Shown piece by piece: positions 57,189 to 64,000 of a stretch of DNA of 64,000 nucleotides. The stretch's first letter is position 1; each line of letters begins with the position of its first letter. The stretch spans positions 124,001-188,000 of the forward strand of contig NZ_JAIVAR010000004.1 in assembly GCF_020171925.1 (NCBI RefSeq). The letters run 5' to 3'. The stretch is from Rossellomorea aquimaris. Its GTDB lineage: Bacteria > Bacillota > Bacilli > Bacillales > Bacillaceae_B. The position numbers and the translations under genes were made by a program. Below the pieces are notes generated by a model. It did no database searches. It saw nothing but the letters and a program-made list of their open reading frames with translations, and was not told the origin of the DNA.

Positions 57189-58268
57189 TTAAAAACTAAT
57201 TGCATTCACATTTTCTGGACGGGTCACTGGTTCGGTCACCTGCTCGCCATCCTTGCTGACGGTAGTCGCCTCTCCATTCACGAGTACAGATACGCCTTTA
57301 ACCCCTTTTTGCTCAGTCAGTGAAAGGACGAGTGTATTCAGCATATGCTCTGAAACGACTTTCTCTTCAATGCTTCCATATACCGCTTCATTGAAGTTAA
57401 GAGTGACCGTCCCATCTTTCAACGAAGGATCATCCAGGAGTGCAGCTCCGGTAAAGTCGCTTGCGAGAGATGAACCATATCCCGGCCCTTCAATAAGTTC
57501 CTGGACGACCGCTTTTACTTCATCAGATTCGTTGGAACTTACCCGCTTTGTTACCGGTACATAGTATGATTGTGAATCGGTCTGCGCCACGTAATAGACC
57601 GTCACCGGTTTCGTACTCGTCGGATCGGCCACACCGCTAGTATCGACATTGATCCCCATTTTCCTGGATAATCCGGATTCATCGATCGGTGTACCGTTAA
57701 CAGGCATTTCCGTCAGCGGGTAGCCGTTCACGCGAAGCTCGACCTTTTCAACTGAATCAAACTGTGTCAGTGTCCATGTGACCGACTGAAGGATTTTTTG
57801 TTCATCCTCAGGCTGGTAATTATTGAATTCCGGTGAAAAGTCAGCAATGGCCTTCCCATCCTTGATATTCACTGTCACCTGGGTATCCGCAGGAAGGACT
57901 CCCCTGAAGCCATTCGGCAAAATGTTTTGGACCGGTCCATTCACCACCAGGTATTCCAGTGCCTGTTTGGCGACACTTTCATTATTCGGTAGAGGCAATG
58001 ATTGCGAAACAACATATCCATTTTTATCAATCAAGTAGAGCTCTGTCATCACCGTTTTTTCAGCGGCTTCCTCTTTGCTTGCCGTATCCTTTCCTTCTCC
58101 CTCTTTACTAGCGGCAGTATCTACTTTCTCACCCTCTTTTAAGTAAGATACATCCTGTGGCGGATCGATTTTTTCTTTATCCCCGAAACTTAACAGCCCG
58201 CAACCAGAAAGATATACTGAAGATGCTAACACCGTTACAGCAATTGACACTTTCGCTTTTTTTGACAT
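57189..58268 (-). CDS. gerM: GerM, germination/sporulation lipoprotein
   Basis: 359 residues from the ATG at 58266-58268 (AGGAGG 7 bases upstream). Signal peptide with lipobox LSGC (Cys near 22). Two GerMN domains (about 95-200 and 230-340), each with an NLP-x-G-type block: VNGPVQNILPNGFRGVLP and LIEGPGYGSSLASDFTGAAL. In B. subtilis GerM is a mother-cell lipoprotein acting in engulfment (with SpoIIIAG-type complexes) and germination. Position next to rph and racE is conserved. Confidence 0.94.
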   Translation of the reverse strand: MSKKAKVSIAVTVLASSVYLSGCGLLSFGDKEKIDPPQDVSYLKEGEKVDTAASKEGEGKDTASKEEAAEKTVMTELYLIDKNGYVVSQSLPLPNNESVAKQALEYLVVNGPVQNILPNGFRGVLPADTQVTVNIKDGKAIADFSPEFNNYQPEDEQKILQSVTWTLTQFDSVEKVELRVNGYPLTEMPVNGTPIDESGLSRKMGINVDTSGVADPTSTKPVTVYYVAQTDSQSYYVPVTKRVSSNESDEVKAVVQELIEGPGYGSSLASDFTGAALLDDPSLKDGTVTLNFNEAVYGSIEEKVVSEHMLNTLVLSLTEQKGVKGVSVLVNGEATTVSKDGEQVTEPVTRPENVNAISF

Positions 58269-58495
58269 CGCGAAACCTCCTAAAAGACAGTTTGTACTAC
58301 ATATATACGAGCCCCCTTCCTGAAATAGACCGAAACTTTTCAGAAAAGGAGACAAACTTTTTTAAGAGGTTGCATCCTTGGATGGAATCTTGGATTATTT
58401 TCTGCAATTCCATTTTGGATCGATACAAAGCATCCATCTACAATCAAACACTCAATTCGTTTATACGCTTCATTAAATCTGTCTCCGCACATAAA

Positions 58496-58540
58496 AAACC
58501 ATCCGGCTTGAGACACGAATGTCTTAAAGCCGGATGGTTT
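58496..58540 (-). terminator. Terminator overlapping the racE stop
   Basis: Arms aaaccatccggctt / aagccggatggttt; on the minus strand TTTTATGTG follows. The racE stop codon (58524-58526) lies inside the hairpin loop region. The rest of 58269-58495, upstream of gerM, shows only weak SigE-like text. Confidence 0.88.
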
Positions 58541-59318
58541 CAGCGCTGACGGTTCCTATATTGAGCCAATCAGTGGCGATTTGTGAAAACAAAAGGGATG
58601 AGCCGGTCGTAAAGAAACGGTGCTGAGGCACTTTCTTCCCTCGGTATAGAAGATTGTAATAATCCAGTATTGTACTGATTTCCCTGGCCGTTTCATCTCC
58701 TGAACTGATGACGCTCACCTGTCCCCCCATAAACGCCTGTATCTTCTTCTGCAATAAAGGGTAGTGTGTACAGCCTAAGATCAGTGTATCGATGTCTGTA
58801 TCCTTCAATCCCGAGAGCGTCTCTTTCACGATTGAATCCGCTGTCGGACTATTGTATTCCCCGCTCTCTACTAACGGCACGAACTTCGGGCAAGCCAGAG
58901 GACTCACCTCGAGGCTACCGTGCAGTGAATGAAGTGCTTCTTCATATGCTCCACTGTTGATCGTCCCGACCGTACCCAGTACCCCGATCTTTTTATTATA
59001 CGTATGCTTGATCGCTGCCCTCGCCCCAGGGTGGATGACACCGATGACCGGGATATCCAGGTGCGTCTGGATTTCGTCAAGCACGACCGCGGTCGCCGTG
59101 TTGCATGCGATGATGAGCATTTTGATATCATACTGAAGCAGATAATCCGTCATCTGCCATGTAAACTTCTTCACTTCTTCTGCAGATCGCGGTCCATAAG
59201 GACATCTGGCTGTATCTCCAAGATAATAGATCGTTTCTTTCGGCAATTGACGCATGACCTCTTTCGCCACCGTCAAACCGCCAACACCTGAATCGATGAC
59301 GCCTATTGGTTGAATCAC
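58524..59318 (-). CDS. racE: Glutamate racemase
   Basis: 264 residues. Makes D-glutamate for peptidoglycan (and for poly-glutamate where present). The two catalytic cysteines are Cys72 in [11 protein letters not shown] and Cys183 in [10 protein letters not shown], with His185 adjacent; Asp9 and Ser10 in [10 protein letters not shown] bind substrate. It starts 9 bases after the MarR-type gene and is probably co-transcribed with it. Confidence 0.97.
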   Translation of the reverse strand: MIQPIGVIDSGVGGLTVAKEVMRQLPKETIYYLGDTARCPYGPRSAEEVKKFTWQMTDYLLQYDIKMLIIACNTATAVVLDEIQTHLDIPVIGVIHPGARAAIKHTYNKKIGVLGTVGTINSGAYEEALHSLHGSLEVSPLACPKFVPLVESGEYNSPTADSIVKETLSGLKDTDIDTLILGCTHYPLLQKKIQAFMGGQVSVISSGDETAREISTILDYYNLLYRGKKVPQHRFFTTGSSLLFSQIATDWLNIGTVSAETIRL

Positions 59319-59327
59319 TTTATTCCC

Positions 59328-59783
59328 TCACTCTGGTTTCATTTCTTGATGCAGCTTCGCTAGATTCTTTTTTAAGACGAGCACTTCGTCTTCAGAAAAG
59401 TCTTCTAGGACACTTTGAAGATAATTCTGCCTCTTTTCAATCACTTCTTCAATGATTCTTTCGCCCTCTTTTAACATATGAATCCGGACGACCCGTCTGT
59501 CATTCTCATCCTTCACTCTTTCGACCAGTTCATTCTTTTCCATGCGGTCAACAAGGTCGGTTGTCGTACTGCATGCAAGATACATTTTATTCGAAAGATC
59601 ACCGATCGTCATGTCACCGTATTCAAACAACCATTGAAGTGCGATGAACTGAGGAGGGGTCAGAGTGTATTGACTCAGGATTTCCCGTCCTTTTTGTTTA
59701 ATGATGGAGGATATGTATCTTAAGTCTTTTTCAATATCTGCTACAACCTGCTCATCGGCAAGCTGGACTTCTTCTTTATTCAT
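59328..59783 (-). CDS. ysmB: MarR-family regulator (YsmB-like)
   Basis: 151 residues. Winged-helix dimer: recognition helix CSTTTDLVDRMEKNELVERV and wing KDENDRRVVRIHMLKEG. The ligand is unknown. Heads an apparent operon with racE, the arrangement of B. subtilis ysmB-racE. I saw no clear palindromic operator in 59784-59948. Confidence 0.92.
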   Translation of the reverse strand: MNKEEVQLADEQVVADIEKDLRYISSIIKQKGREILSQYTLTPPQFIALQWLFEYGDMTIGDLSNKMYLACSTTTDLVDRMEKNELVERVKDENDRRVVRIHMLKEGERIIEEVIEKRQNYLQSVLEDFSEDEVLVLKKNLAKLHQEMKPE

Positions 59784-59948
59784 TCATGATTCTCCTTTTG
59801 GCTTCTAGAACTCGAGTAAGTAACATTTTTCCCCGGCAAATGAGCGTGACAGCCGCCGGGTTTGCCTACTAGCATTTTCTCTTTTTTTTAGATAAATTTC
59901 AAGAAAAGTCCTGAATTATTTCAGTTTCAACTAACGGGTAAAACTAAA

Positions 59949-60014
59949 AGGGACTGACTCCCATTTGTACAATAAACGGTTAACCCGGCTAATTGTGCAT
60001 AAGAATCAGTCCCT
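59949..60014 (-). terminator. Long terminator hairpin after gerE
   Basis: Arms agggactga (59949-59957) and tcagtccct (60006-60014) with further inner pairing (attgt / acaat). Poly-T on the minus strand is short (TTTTAG). Confidence 0.7.
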
Positions 60015-60019
60015 TACTG

Positions 60020-60244
60020 TTAAAGCTTGAGTTCCCCCATGCGAAGAAGCTCTACAACTGCCTGAGATCGCCCCTTCACTCCAAGCTTTTGCATGGCGTT
60101 GGAAATATGATTCCGAACTGTCTTTTCACTGATAAATAAATCACCAGCTATTTCTTTTGTTGTTTTATCTTGGACTAACAGTTCGAATACTTCTTTTTCT
60201 CTCTTTGTGAGCAACGGTTTGTGTGTAAAATCATTGTCCTTCAA
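60020..60244 (-). CDS. gerE: GerE, late mother-cell transcription regulator
   Basis: 74 residues, a lone LuxR-type helix-turn-helix: LLTKREKEVFELLVQDKTTK, then ISEKTVRNHISNAMQKLGVK. It switches late coat genes of the SigK regulon on or off. TTG start with AAGGAGG 10 bases upstream. Near identity of the HTH with B. subtilis GerE leaves little doubt. A SigK-type promoter lies upstream. Confidence 0.97.
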   Translation of the reverse strand: MKDNDFTHKPLLTKREKEVFELLVQDKTTKEIAGDLFISEKTVRNHISNAMQKLGVKGRSQAVVELLRMGELKL

Positions 60245-60310
60245 TTATGGTAACCCTCCTTGCCTTCGCCAGCTTTAAACCGCGGGGATGGGTATTGTTG
60301 GTCGTCAGAA

Positions 60311-60338
60311 TATCATATGTGAAGGGTCGGTTTAGAGT
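60311..60338 (-). promoter_or_regulatory. Candidate SigK promoter of gerE
   Basis: Minus strand CATATGATA (60311-60319) fits the SigK -10 CATAnnnTA exactly, with an AC pair (60337-60338) 17 bases upstream as the -35. gerE is SigK-dependent in B. subtilis. Confidence 0.6.
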
Positions 60339-60392
60339 GACTTAGAGAAGAAGGAAATTATGAAAATAGGCTGCGATTCATTCACACACGAT

Positions 60393-60863
60393 TCATGATG
60401 AGGAGGACATGACGGATGGACTGTCAAACTTCCCTCTCATCTCTTCTGTCCAAGGAACACCTTTTCCCGTTTTACGCGAAATCTGTACCATCGTCCCTCT
60501 ACCAACGAAGCAGACATCTTGCTTTTCATTTACGCCCATATAATGCAGATCGACTGATGAATTTCCTACGGTTGCTGCCTTGACATAAACCTTTAAGCGT
60601 TCGCCAAAGTATACTTGCCTCAGAAAGTCACACTGCAGATCTGCTACAACCGGAATCGTGTCATGATCAGGCGCTACCCAATCCTGCATAAATCCTTTGT
60701 ATTTAAAAAAGTCGGTTCTCGCTTCCTCGAAATATGTAAATGGAATGGTGTTATTCAAATGTCCAAACATATCCGTCTCGGAAAAACGAACCTTTACATC
60801 GATGGAGAAATGAAATTCTTTTTGCCATGTGTCTATATCTTTAATGTATGTAATGTGTTTCAA
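60393..60863 (-). CDS. ysmA: Acyl-CoA thioesterase, 4HBT family (YsmA-like)
   Basis: 156 residues. Hot-dog-fold thioesterase. Active-site region RFSETDMFGHLNNTIPFTYF (Asp near 31, His near 35), the 4-hydroxybenzoyl-CoA thioesterase type. It hydrolyses acyl-CoA or aryl-CoA; the substrate is unknown. TTG start with AAGGAGG 7 bases upstream. It sits between gerE and sdhB, as in B. subtilis, and has a FadR-like operator in its leader, which hints at fatty acyl-CoA. Confidence 0.88.
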   Translation of the reverse strand: MKHITYIKDIDTWQKEFHFSIDVKVRFSETDMFGHLNNTIPFTYFEEARTDFFKYKGFMQDWVAPDHDTIPVVADLQCDFLRQVYFGERLKVYVKAATVGNSSVDLHYMGVNEKQDVCFVGRGTMVQISRKTGKGVPWTEEMRGKFDSPSVMSSSS

Positions 60864-60892
60864 AATGGCGCCTCCTTATCGGTAATTTAAAA

Positions 60893-60910
60893 TGAATGAA
60901 TGTTCATTCT
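60893..60910. promoter_or_regulatory. FadR-like operator upstream of the thioesterase gene
   Basis: TGAATGAATGTTCATTCT: seven-base arms GAATGAA / TTCATTC around a TG centre. The B. subtilis FadR box is TGAATGAMTANTCATTCA; the match differs only in the centre and the last base. It lies between a TATAAT (minus strand, 60920-60925) and the start codon, where a repressor would block transcription. Confidence 0.55.
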
Positions 60911-60944
60911 TTTCTGTTTATTATAATCGTTTTGGCTCCATTTA

Positions 60945-61145
60945 GGAACCGTTTCGGCTCAAAAACTTGGACTTGGGGCGGACTCTGCTATTGAATCCAG
61001 GTTTTTCATGTGTGCTTGAAGCAAATGATTGATTGTTACCTATAAAATAATTTGGAACGATCTACAGATTTATTTAGATGGTGGACGACTGAAGGTAAAT
61101 CAAGGTTTATTGAGCAGGATTGATTGTCCATTTTATATTGATCGA
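60945..61145. other. Upstream part of the ysmA-sdhB intergenic region
   Basis: Mixed composition with a short G-rich stretch (ggacttggggcgg, 60970-60985) at the start. No gene or known RNA is seen. It leads into the 21-bp array. The G/T-rich flank is less pronounced here than at the other three islands. Confidence 0.35.
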
Positions 61146-61147
61146 AG

Positions 61148-61260
61148 GGAATCTTTCGGTTATGGAGGATAATCTTCGAGTCTGGTTCAATAATCTTTTC
61201 GTTTGGGGCAAAAATCTTTCGCTTTTAACCATAAATCTTTCAGTTTCAAGAATTATCCCG
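61148..61260. repeat. Tandem array, five copies of a 21-bp unit
   Basis: aatctt occurs at 61150, 61171, 61192, 61213 and 61234, exactly 21 bases apart, mostly followed by ttcg or tcag. A degenerate sixth copy (tatcccg) sits near 61254. Both strands are open because of the period, but there is no ribosome binding site or known protein. Confidence 0.9.
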
Positions 61261-61264
61261 TCAC

Positions 61265-61345
61265 TTGGGAAAATAAGGAACAACCTCATCACTCCCACCT
61301 TCCCATCAGCTCAACTTGGACGCTGCTTACTAACGACTCCCACAC
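61265..61345. other. A/C-rich right flank of the sdhB-side repeat island
   Basis: Plus strand rich in C, A and T with few G (acaacctcatcactcccacc, then cgactcccacaccc). Nothing coding. It ends at the sdhB terminator. Confidence 0.45.
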
Positions 61346-61350
61346 CCAAA

Positions 61351-61380
61351 AAAAGCACTTCCCCAAAGGAAAGTGCTTTT
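61351..61380 (-). terminator. Terminator after sdhB
   Basis: Arms aaaagcactt / aagtgctttt; minus strand poly-T follows (TTTTTTTGGG). Confidence 0.9.
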
Positions 61381-61388
61381 TAAAGTCA

Positions 61389-62156
61389 TTAGTCTACCAT
61401 ATGGTCGCTTCCGAAGAAGTTTTTGAACATTTGGAAAGATGTTTCGCGGTTCAGTGCTGCGATGGATGTTGTCAAAGGGATTCCCTTCGGACAAGATTGT
61501 ACGCAGTTTTGAGAGTTACCGCAGTTGGCAAGGCCTCCGTCACCCATGATGGACTCCAGACGCTCGTCTTTGTTCATGGCACCTGTTGGGTGAGCATTGA
61601 ACAGACGGACTTGGGAAAGCGGTGCAGGACCGATGAAATCAGATTTACTGTTTACATTCGGACAAGCCTCCAAACAAACTCCACACGTCATGCATTTGGA
61701 TAATTCGTATGCCCATTGACGCTTTTTCTCCGGCATACGTGGTCCAGGACCAAGGTCGTATGTCCCGTCGATCGGGATCCATGCCTTCACTTTTTTCAAG
61801 CTGTCGAACATGCGGCTTCGGTCGACCTGCAAGTCGCGCACAACCGGGAATGTCTTCATCGGAGCCAATCGGATCGGCTGCTCCAGCTGATCGACTAGGG
61901 CTGTACATGATTGTCTAGGTTTTCCGTTGATGACCATCGAACATGCTCCGCAAACTTCTTCTAGGCAGTTCATGTCCCAGTTGATCGGGGTAGTTGCTTC
62001 CCCTTTCGCATTGACCGGATTACGGCGGATTTCCATAAGGGCGGAAATCACGTTCATGTTCGGACGATAAGCGAGTTCAAATTCTTCTTGGTAAGAAGCT
62101 GCTTCAGGGCCGTCTTGACGAGTAATGATAAAACGGACTTTCTTGTTTTCACTCAT
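61389..62156 (-). CDS. sdhB: Succinate dehydrogenase iron-sulfur subunit
   Basis: 255 residues from the ATG at 62154-62156, which overlaps the sdhA stop (TGATG). Carries the [2Fe-2S] cysteines in the segment CLEEVCGACSMVINGK, the [4Fe-4S] set in CMTCGVCLEACP, and the [3Fe-4S] set in NCVQSCPKGIP. Electron path from SdhA to the haem-containing membrane anchor SdhC. Part of complex II (sdhCAB). Confidence 0.97.
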   Translation of the reverse strand: MSENKKVRFIITRQDGPEAASYQEEFELAYRPNMNVISALMEIRRNPVNAKGEATTPINWDMNCLEEVCGACSMVINGKPRQSCTALVDQLEQPIRLAPMKTFPVVRDLQVDRSRMFDSLKKVKAWIPIDGTYDLGPGPRMPEKKRQWAYELSKCMTCGVCLEACPNVNSKSDFIGPAPLSQVRLFNAHPTGAMNKDERLESIMGDGGLANCGNSQNCVQSCPKGIPLTTSIAALNRETSFQMFKNFFGSDHMVD

Positions 62157-63919
62157 CACTTACTTCCCCCTTTACTCTTAGAATAGTCGCGCTTACGAGG
62201 TGCGATCATGCTTGTATCGACTTCTTCATAGTGGAATTCAGGTGAATTCGTTGTGGCATTATATTTTGCCATCGTCGTTTTAAGGAATTCTTCGTCATTA
62301 CGCTCAGGGAATTCCGGCTTATAGTGTGCACCGCGGCTTTCGTTACGGTTGAGTGCCCCGATTGTGATGACTCGGGCAAGCTGAAGCATGTTCCAAAGTT
62401 GACGTGTGAACGTTGCACCTTGGTTGCTCCATTTAGCCGTATCATTGATATTGATATTTTTGTAGCGTTCCATAAGCTCGACAATCTTGGCGTCTGTTTC
62501 TTTCAATTTATCATTATGACGTACAACCGTTACGTTATCGGTCATCCATTCACCAAGCTCTTTGTGGAGGACGTACGCATTTTCGGTTCCATTCATGGAC
62601 ATGATTTCGTTCCACTTTTCCTCTTCTTGCTTCACATGGCGCTCGAATACGGAAGAAGGAATGCTTTCAACTGACTTTTCAAGCCCTTGGATATACTTCA
62701 CCGCATTCGGTCCTGCTACCATACCGCCGTAGATGGCTGAAAGCAATGAATTGGCACCAAGTCGGTTCGCGCCGTGCTGTGAATAATCACATTCCCCTGC
62801 AGCGAATAGACCCGGGATATTCGTCATTTGATCGTAATCGACCCATAGTCCACCCATTGAATAGTGAACGGCAGGGAAGATCTTCATTGGTACTTTACGT
62901 GGGTCATCACCCATGAATTTCTCATAGATTTCGATGATTCCACCAAGCTTGACATCCAGTTCCTTGGAATCTTTATGGGAAAGATCAAGGTAAACCATGT
63001 TTTCTCCATTAATACCGAGCTTTTGATTGACGCAAACATCGAAGATTTCACGTGTCGCGATATCACGCGGTACAAGGTTTCCGTATGCCGGATATTTCTC
63101 TTCAAGGAAATACCAAGGCTTACCGTCTTTATATGTCCATACACGTCCGCCTTCACCACGTGCAGATTCACTCATGAGGCGAAGCTTGTCATCACCAGGG
63201 ATGGCTGTCGGGTGAATTTGGATGAACTCACCGTTTGCATAATATGCACCTTGCTGGTAAACGATCGAAGCGGCTGACCCAGTGTTGATGACCGAGTTCG
63301 TGGACTTACCGAAGATGATCCCCGGTCCACCAGTCGCCATGATCACAGCGTCGGCTGCAAATGATTTGATTTCCATCGTTTTAAGGTCTTGGGCAACGAT
63401 CCCGCGTGCAGCGCCATCGTCATCGACAACCACGCCAAGGAATTCCCATCCTTCAAACTTGTTTACTAGACCTGCCACTTCATGGCGACGGACCTGCTCG
63501 TCCAATGCATAAAGAAGCTGCTGTCCAGTCGTTGCACCGGCAAATGCAGTACGGTGATGCTGTGTTCCGCCAAAGCGACGGAAATCAAGCAATCCTTCCG
63601 GCGTCCGGTTGAACATGACTCCCATACGATCCAGCAAGTGGATGATTCCAGGTGCTGCTTCTGTCATCGCTTTAACAGGAGGCTGATTCGCGAGGAAATC
63701 CCCTCCATATACTGTATCGTCAAAGTGTTCCCAAGGAGAATCCCCTTCCCCTTTTGTATTTACGGCTCCATTAATACCACCTTGAGCACATACAGAGTGA
63801 GAACGTTTTACGGGTACAAGTGAGAATAAATCCACTTCCGTTCCTACTTCTGCTGCTTTGATTGTGGCCATCAAGCCGGCCAATCCACCGCCGACTACAA
63901 TGATTTTGCCTTTACTCAT
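62156..63919 (-). CDS. sdhA: Succinate dehydrogenase flavoprotein subunit
   Basis: 587 residues. FAD-binding Rossmann motif VVGGGLAGLMATIKAAE at the N terminus; His41 in KRSHSVCAQGGING is the covalent FAD site. The substrate-binding regions HPTAIPGDDKLRLMSESARGEGG and ARGEGGRVWTYKDGKP are present. Oxidises succinate to fumarate at the membrane. ATG with AAGGAG 8-9 bases upstream. Confidence 0.98.
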   Translation of the reverse strand: MSKGKIIVVGGGLAGLMATIKAAEVGTEVDLFSLVPVKRSHSVCAQGGINGAVNTKGEGDSPWEHFDDTVYGGDFLANQPPVKAMTEAAPGIIHLLDRMGVMFNRTPEGLLDFRRFGGTQHHRTAFAGATTGQQLLYALDEQVRRHEVAGLVNKFEGWEFLGVVVDDDGAARGIVAQDLKTMEIKSFAADAVIMATGGPGIIFGKSTNSVINTGSAASIVYQQGAYYANGEFIQIHPTAIPGDDKLRLMSESARGEGGRVWTYKDGKPWYFLEEKYPAYGNLVPRDIATREIFDVCVNQKLGINGENMVYLDLSHKDSKELDVKLGGIIEIYEKFMGDDPRKVPMKIFPAVHYSMGGLWVDYDQMTNIPGLFAAGECDYSQHGANRLGANSLLSAIYGGMVAGPNAVKYIQGLEKSVESIPSSVFERHVKQEEEKWNEIMSMNGTENAYVLHKELGEWMTDNVTVVRHNDKLKETDAKIVELMERYKNININDTAKWSNQGATFTRQLWNMLQLARVITIGALNRNESRGAHYKPEFPERNDEEFLKTTMAKYNATTNSPEFHYEEVDTSMIAPRKRDYSKSKGGSK

Positions 63920-63985
63920 CGTGACTCACTCCTTTTCCTGCAAAGTTGCCAACTGATTTCTATCAGACTTCTATAATTGATTTTC

Positions 63986-64000
63986 TTATACAAATGCGAA
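63986..64000 (-). CDS. sdhC: Succinate dehydrogenase cytochrome b558 subunit, last codons (cut by edge)
   Basis: Only the last four codons and stop are in the window: Phe-Ala-Phe-Val-stop, the same C-terminal residues as I recall for B. subtilis SdhC. It lies 66 bases upstream of sdhA, where sdhC belongs. The match is short, so the call rests mainly on synteny. Confidence 0.75.
   Translation of the reverse strand, partial: FAFV

Noticed and set aside
58269..58345. SigE promoter for gerM
   Set aside because: TCTATTT-15-TATATATG is only loosely like the consensus. Likely by regulon membership, but the sequence does not carry it.

Overview
The window looks like chromosome from a spore-forming member of the Bacillaceae, close to but not Bacillus subtilis; a Rossellomorea-like marine or soil Bacillus would fit, though this is inference. 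Gene order follows the B. subtilis obg-to-sdh region almost gene for gene. It carries sporulation and germination genes (spo0B, spoIVFA/B, spoIIB, spoVID, gerM, gerE), AGGAGG-type ribosome binding sites, frequent TTG and GTG starts, and a T-box. Nearly every gene is on the minus strand, so the map reads right to left.

Layout, left to right in window coordinates. 1-2.8 kb: obg (cut by the edge), spo0B, and rpmA-prp-rplU with an L21-type leader. 2.8-6 kb: RNase G and the spoIVFA-spoIVFB pro-sigmaK processing pair behind a good SigE-type promoter. 6.4-12.3 kb: minD-minC-mreD-mreC, mreB, radC, maf. 12.4-23.1 kb: spoIIB, then a type IV pilus operon (small membrane protein, VanW-like protein, pilB, pilT, pilC, pilin, prepilin peptidase, pilM, pilN, pilO) at the place where B. 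subtilis has comC alone. 23.3-29.5 kb: a GAF-GGDEF diguanylate cyclase, folC, and valS with a valine T-box. 29.6-39.3 kb: a small membrane protein, ysxE, spoVID, and the hemAXCDBL operon. 39.7-44.3 kb: a block with a LiaF-like membrane protein, cysteine dioxygenase, a DMT exporter and a polar amino-acid ABC transporter. 44.5-53.4 kb: engB, lonA, lonB, a PP-loop ATPase, clpX and tig. 53.5-64 kb: a TPR protein, two tRNA-Arg genes, the yfcE-like phosphoesterase, rdgB, rph, gerM, racE, a MarR regulator, gerE, an acyl-CoA thioesterase, sdhB, sdhA, and the last codons of sdhC.

The most unusual content lies between operons. Four boundaries (about 0.95-1.69, 6.1-6.4, 32.5-32.95 and 60.9-61.4 kb) share one plan: downstream of an upstream operon's terminator lies a short tandem array with a locus-specific 20-25 bp unit. 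Three of the four share an ATC-containing core at a two-helical-turn period. A G/T-rich flank precedes the array and an A/C-rich flank follows it on the plus strand. I know of no named element with this structure. Other signals worth checking are the N-terminal MshEN-like motifs of PilB beside a diguanylate cyclase gene that lacks the product-inhibition site, a FadR-like operator in front of the acyl-CoA thioesterase, SigE/SigK-type promoters, a 130-bp palindromic Bacillaceae-type repeat between clpX and tig, and a set of terminators built on GGACTGA.
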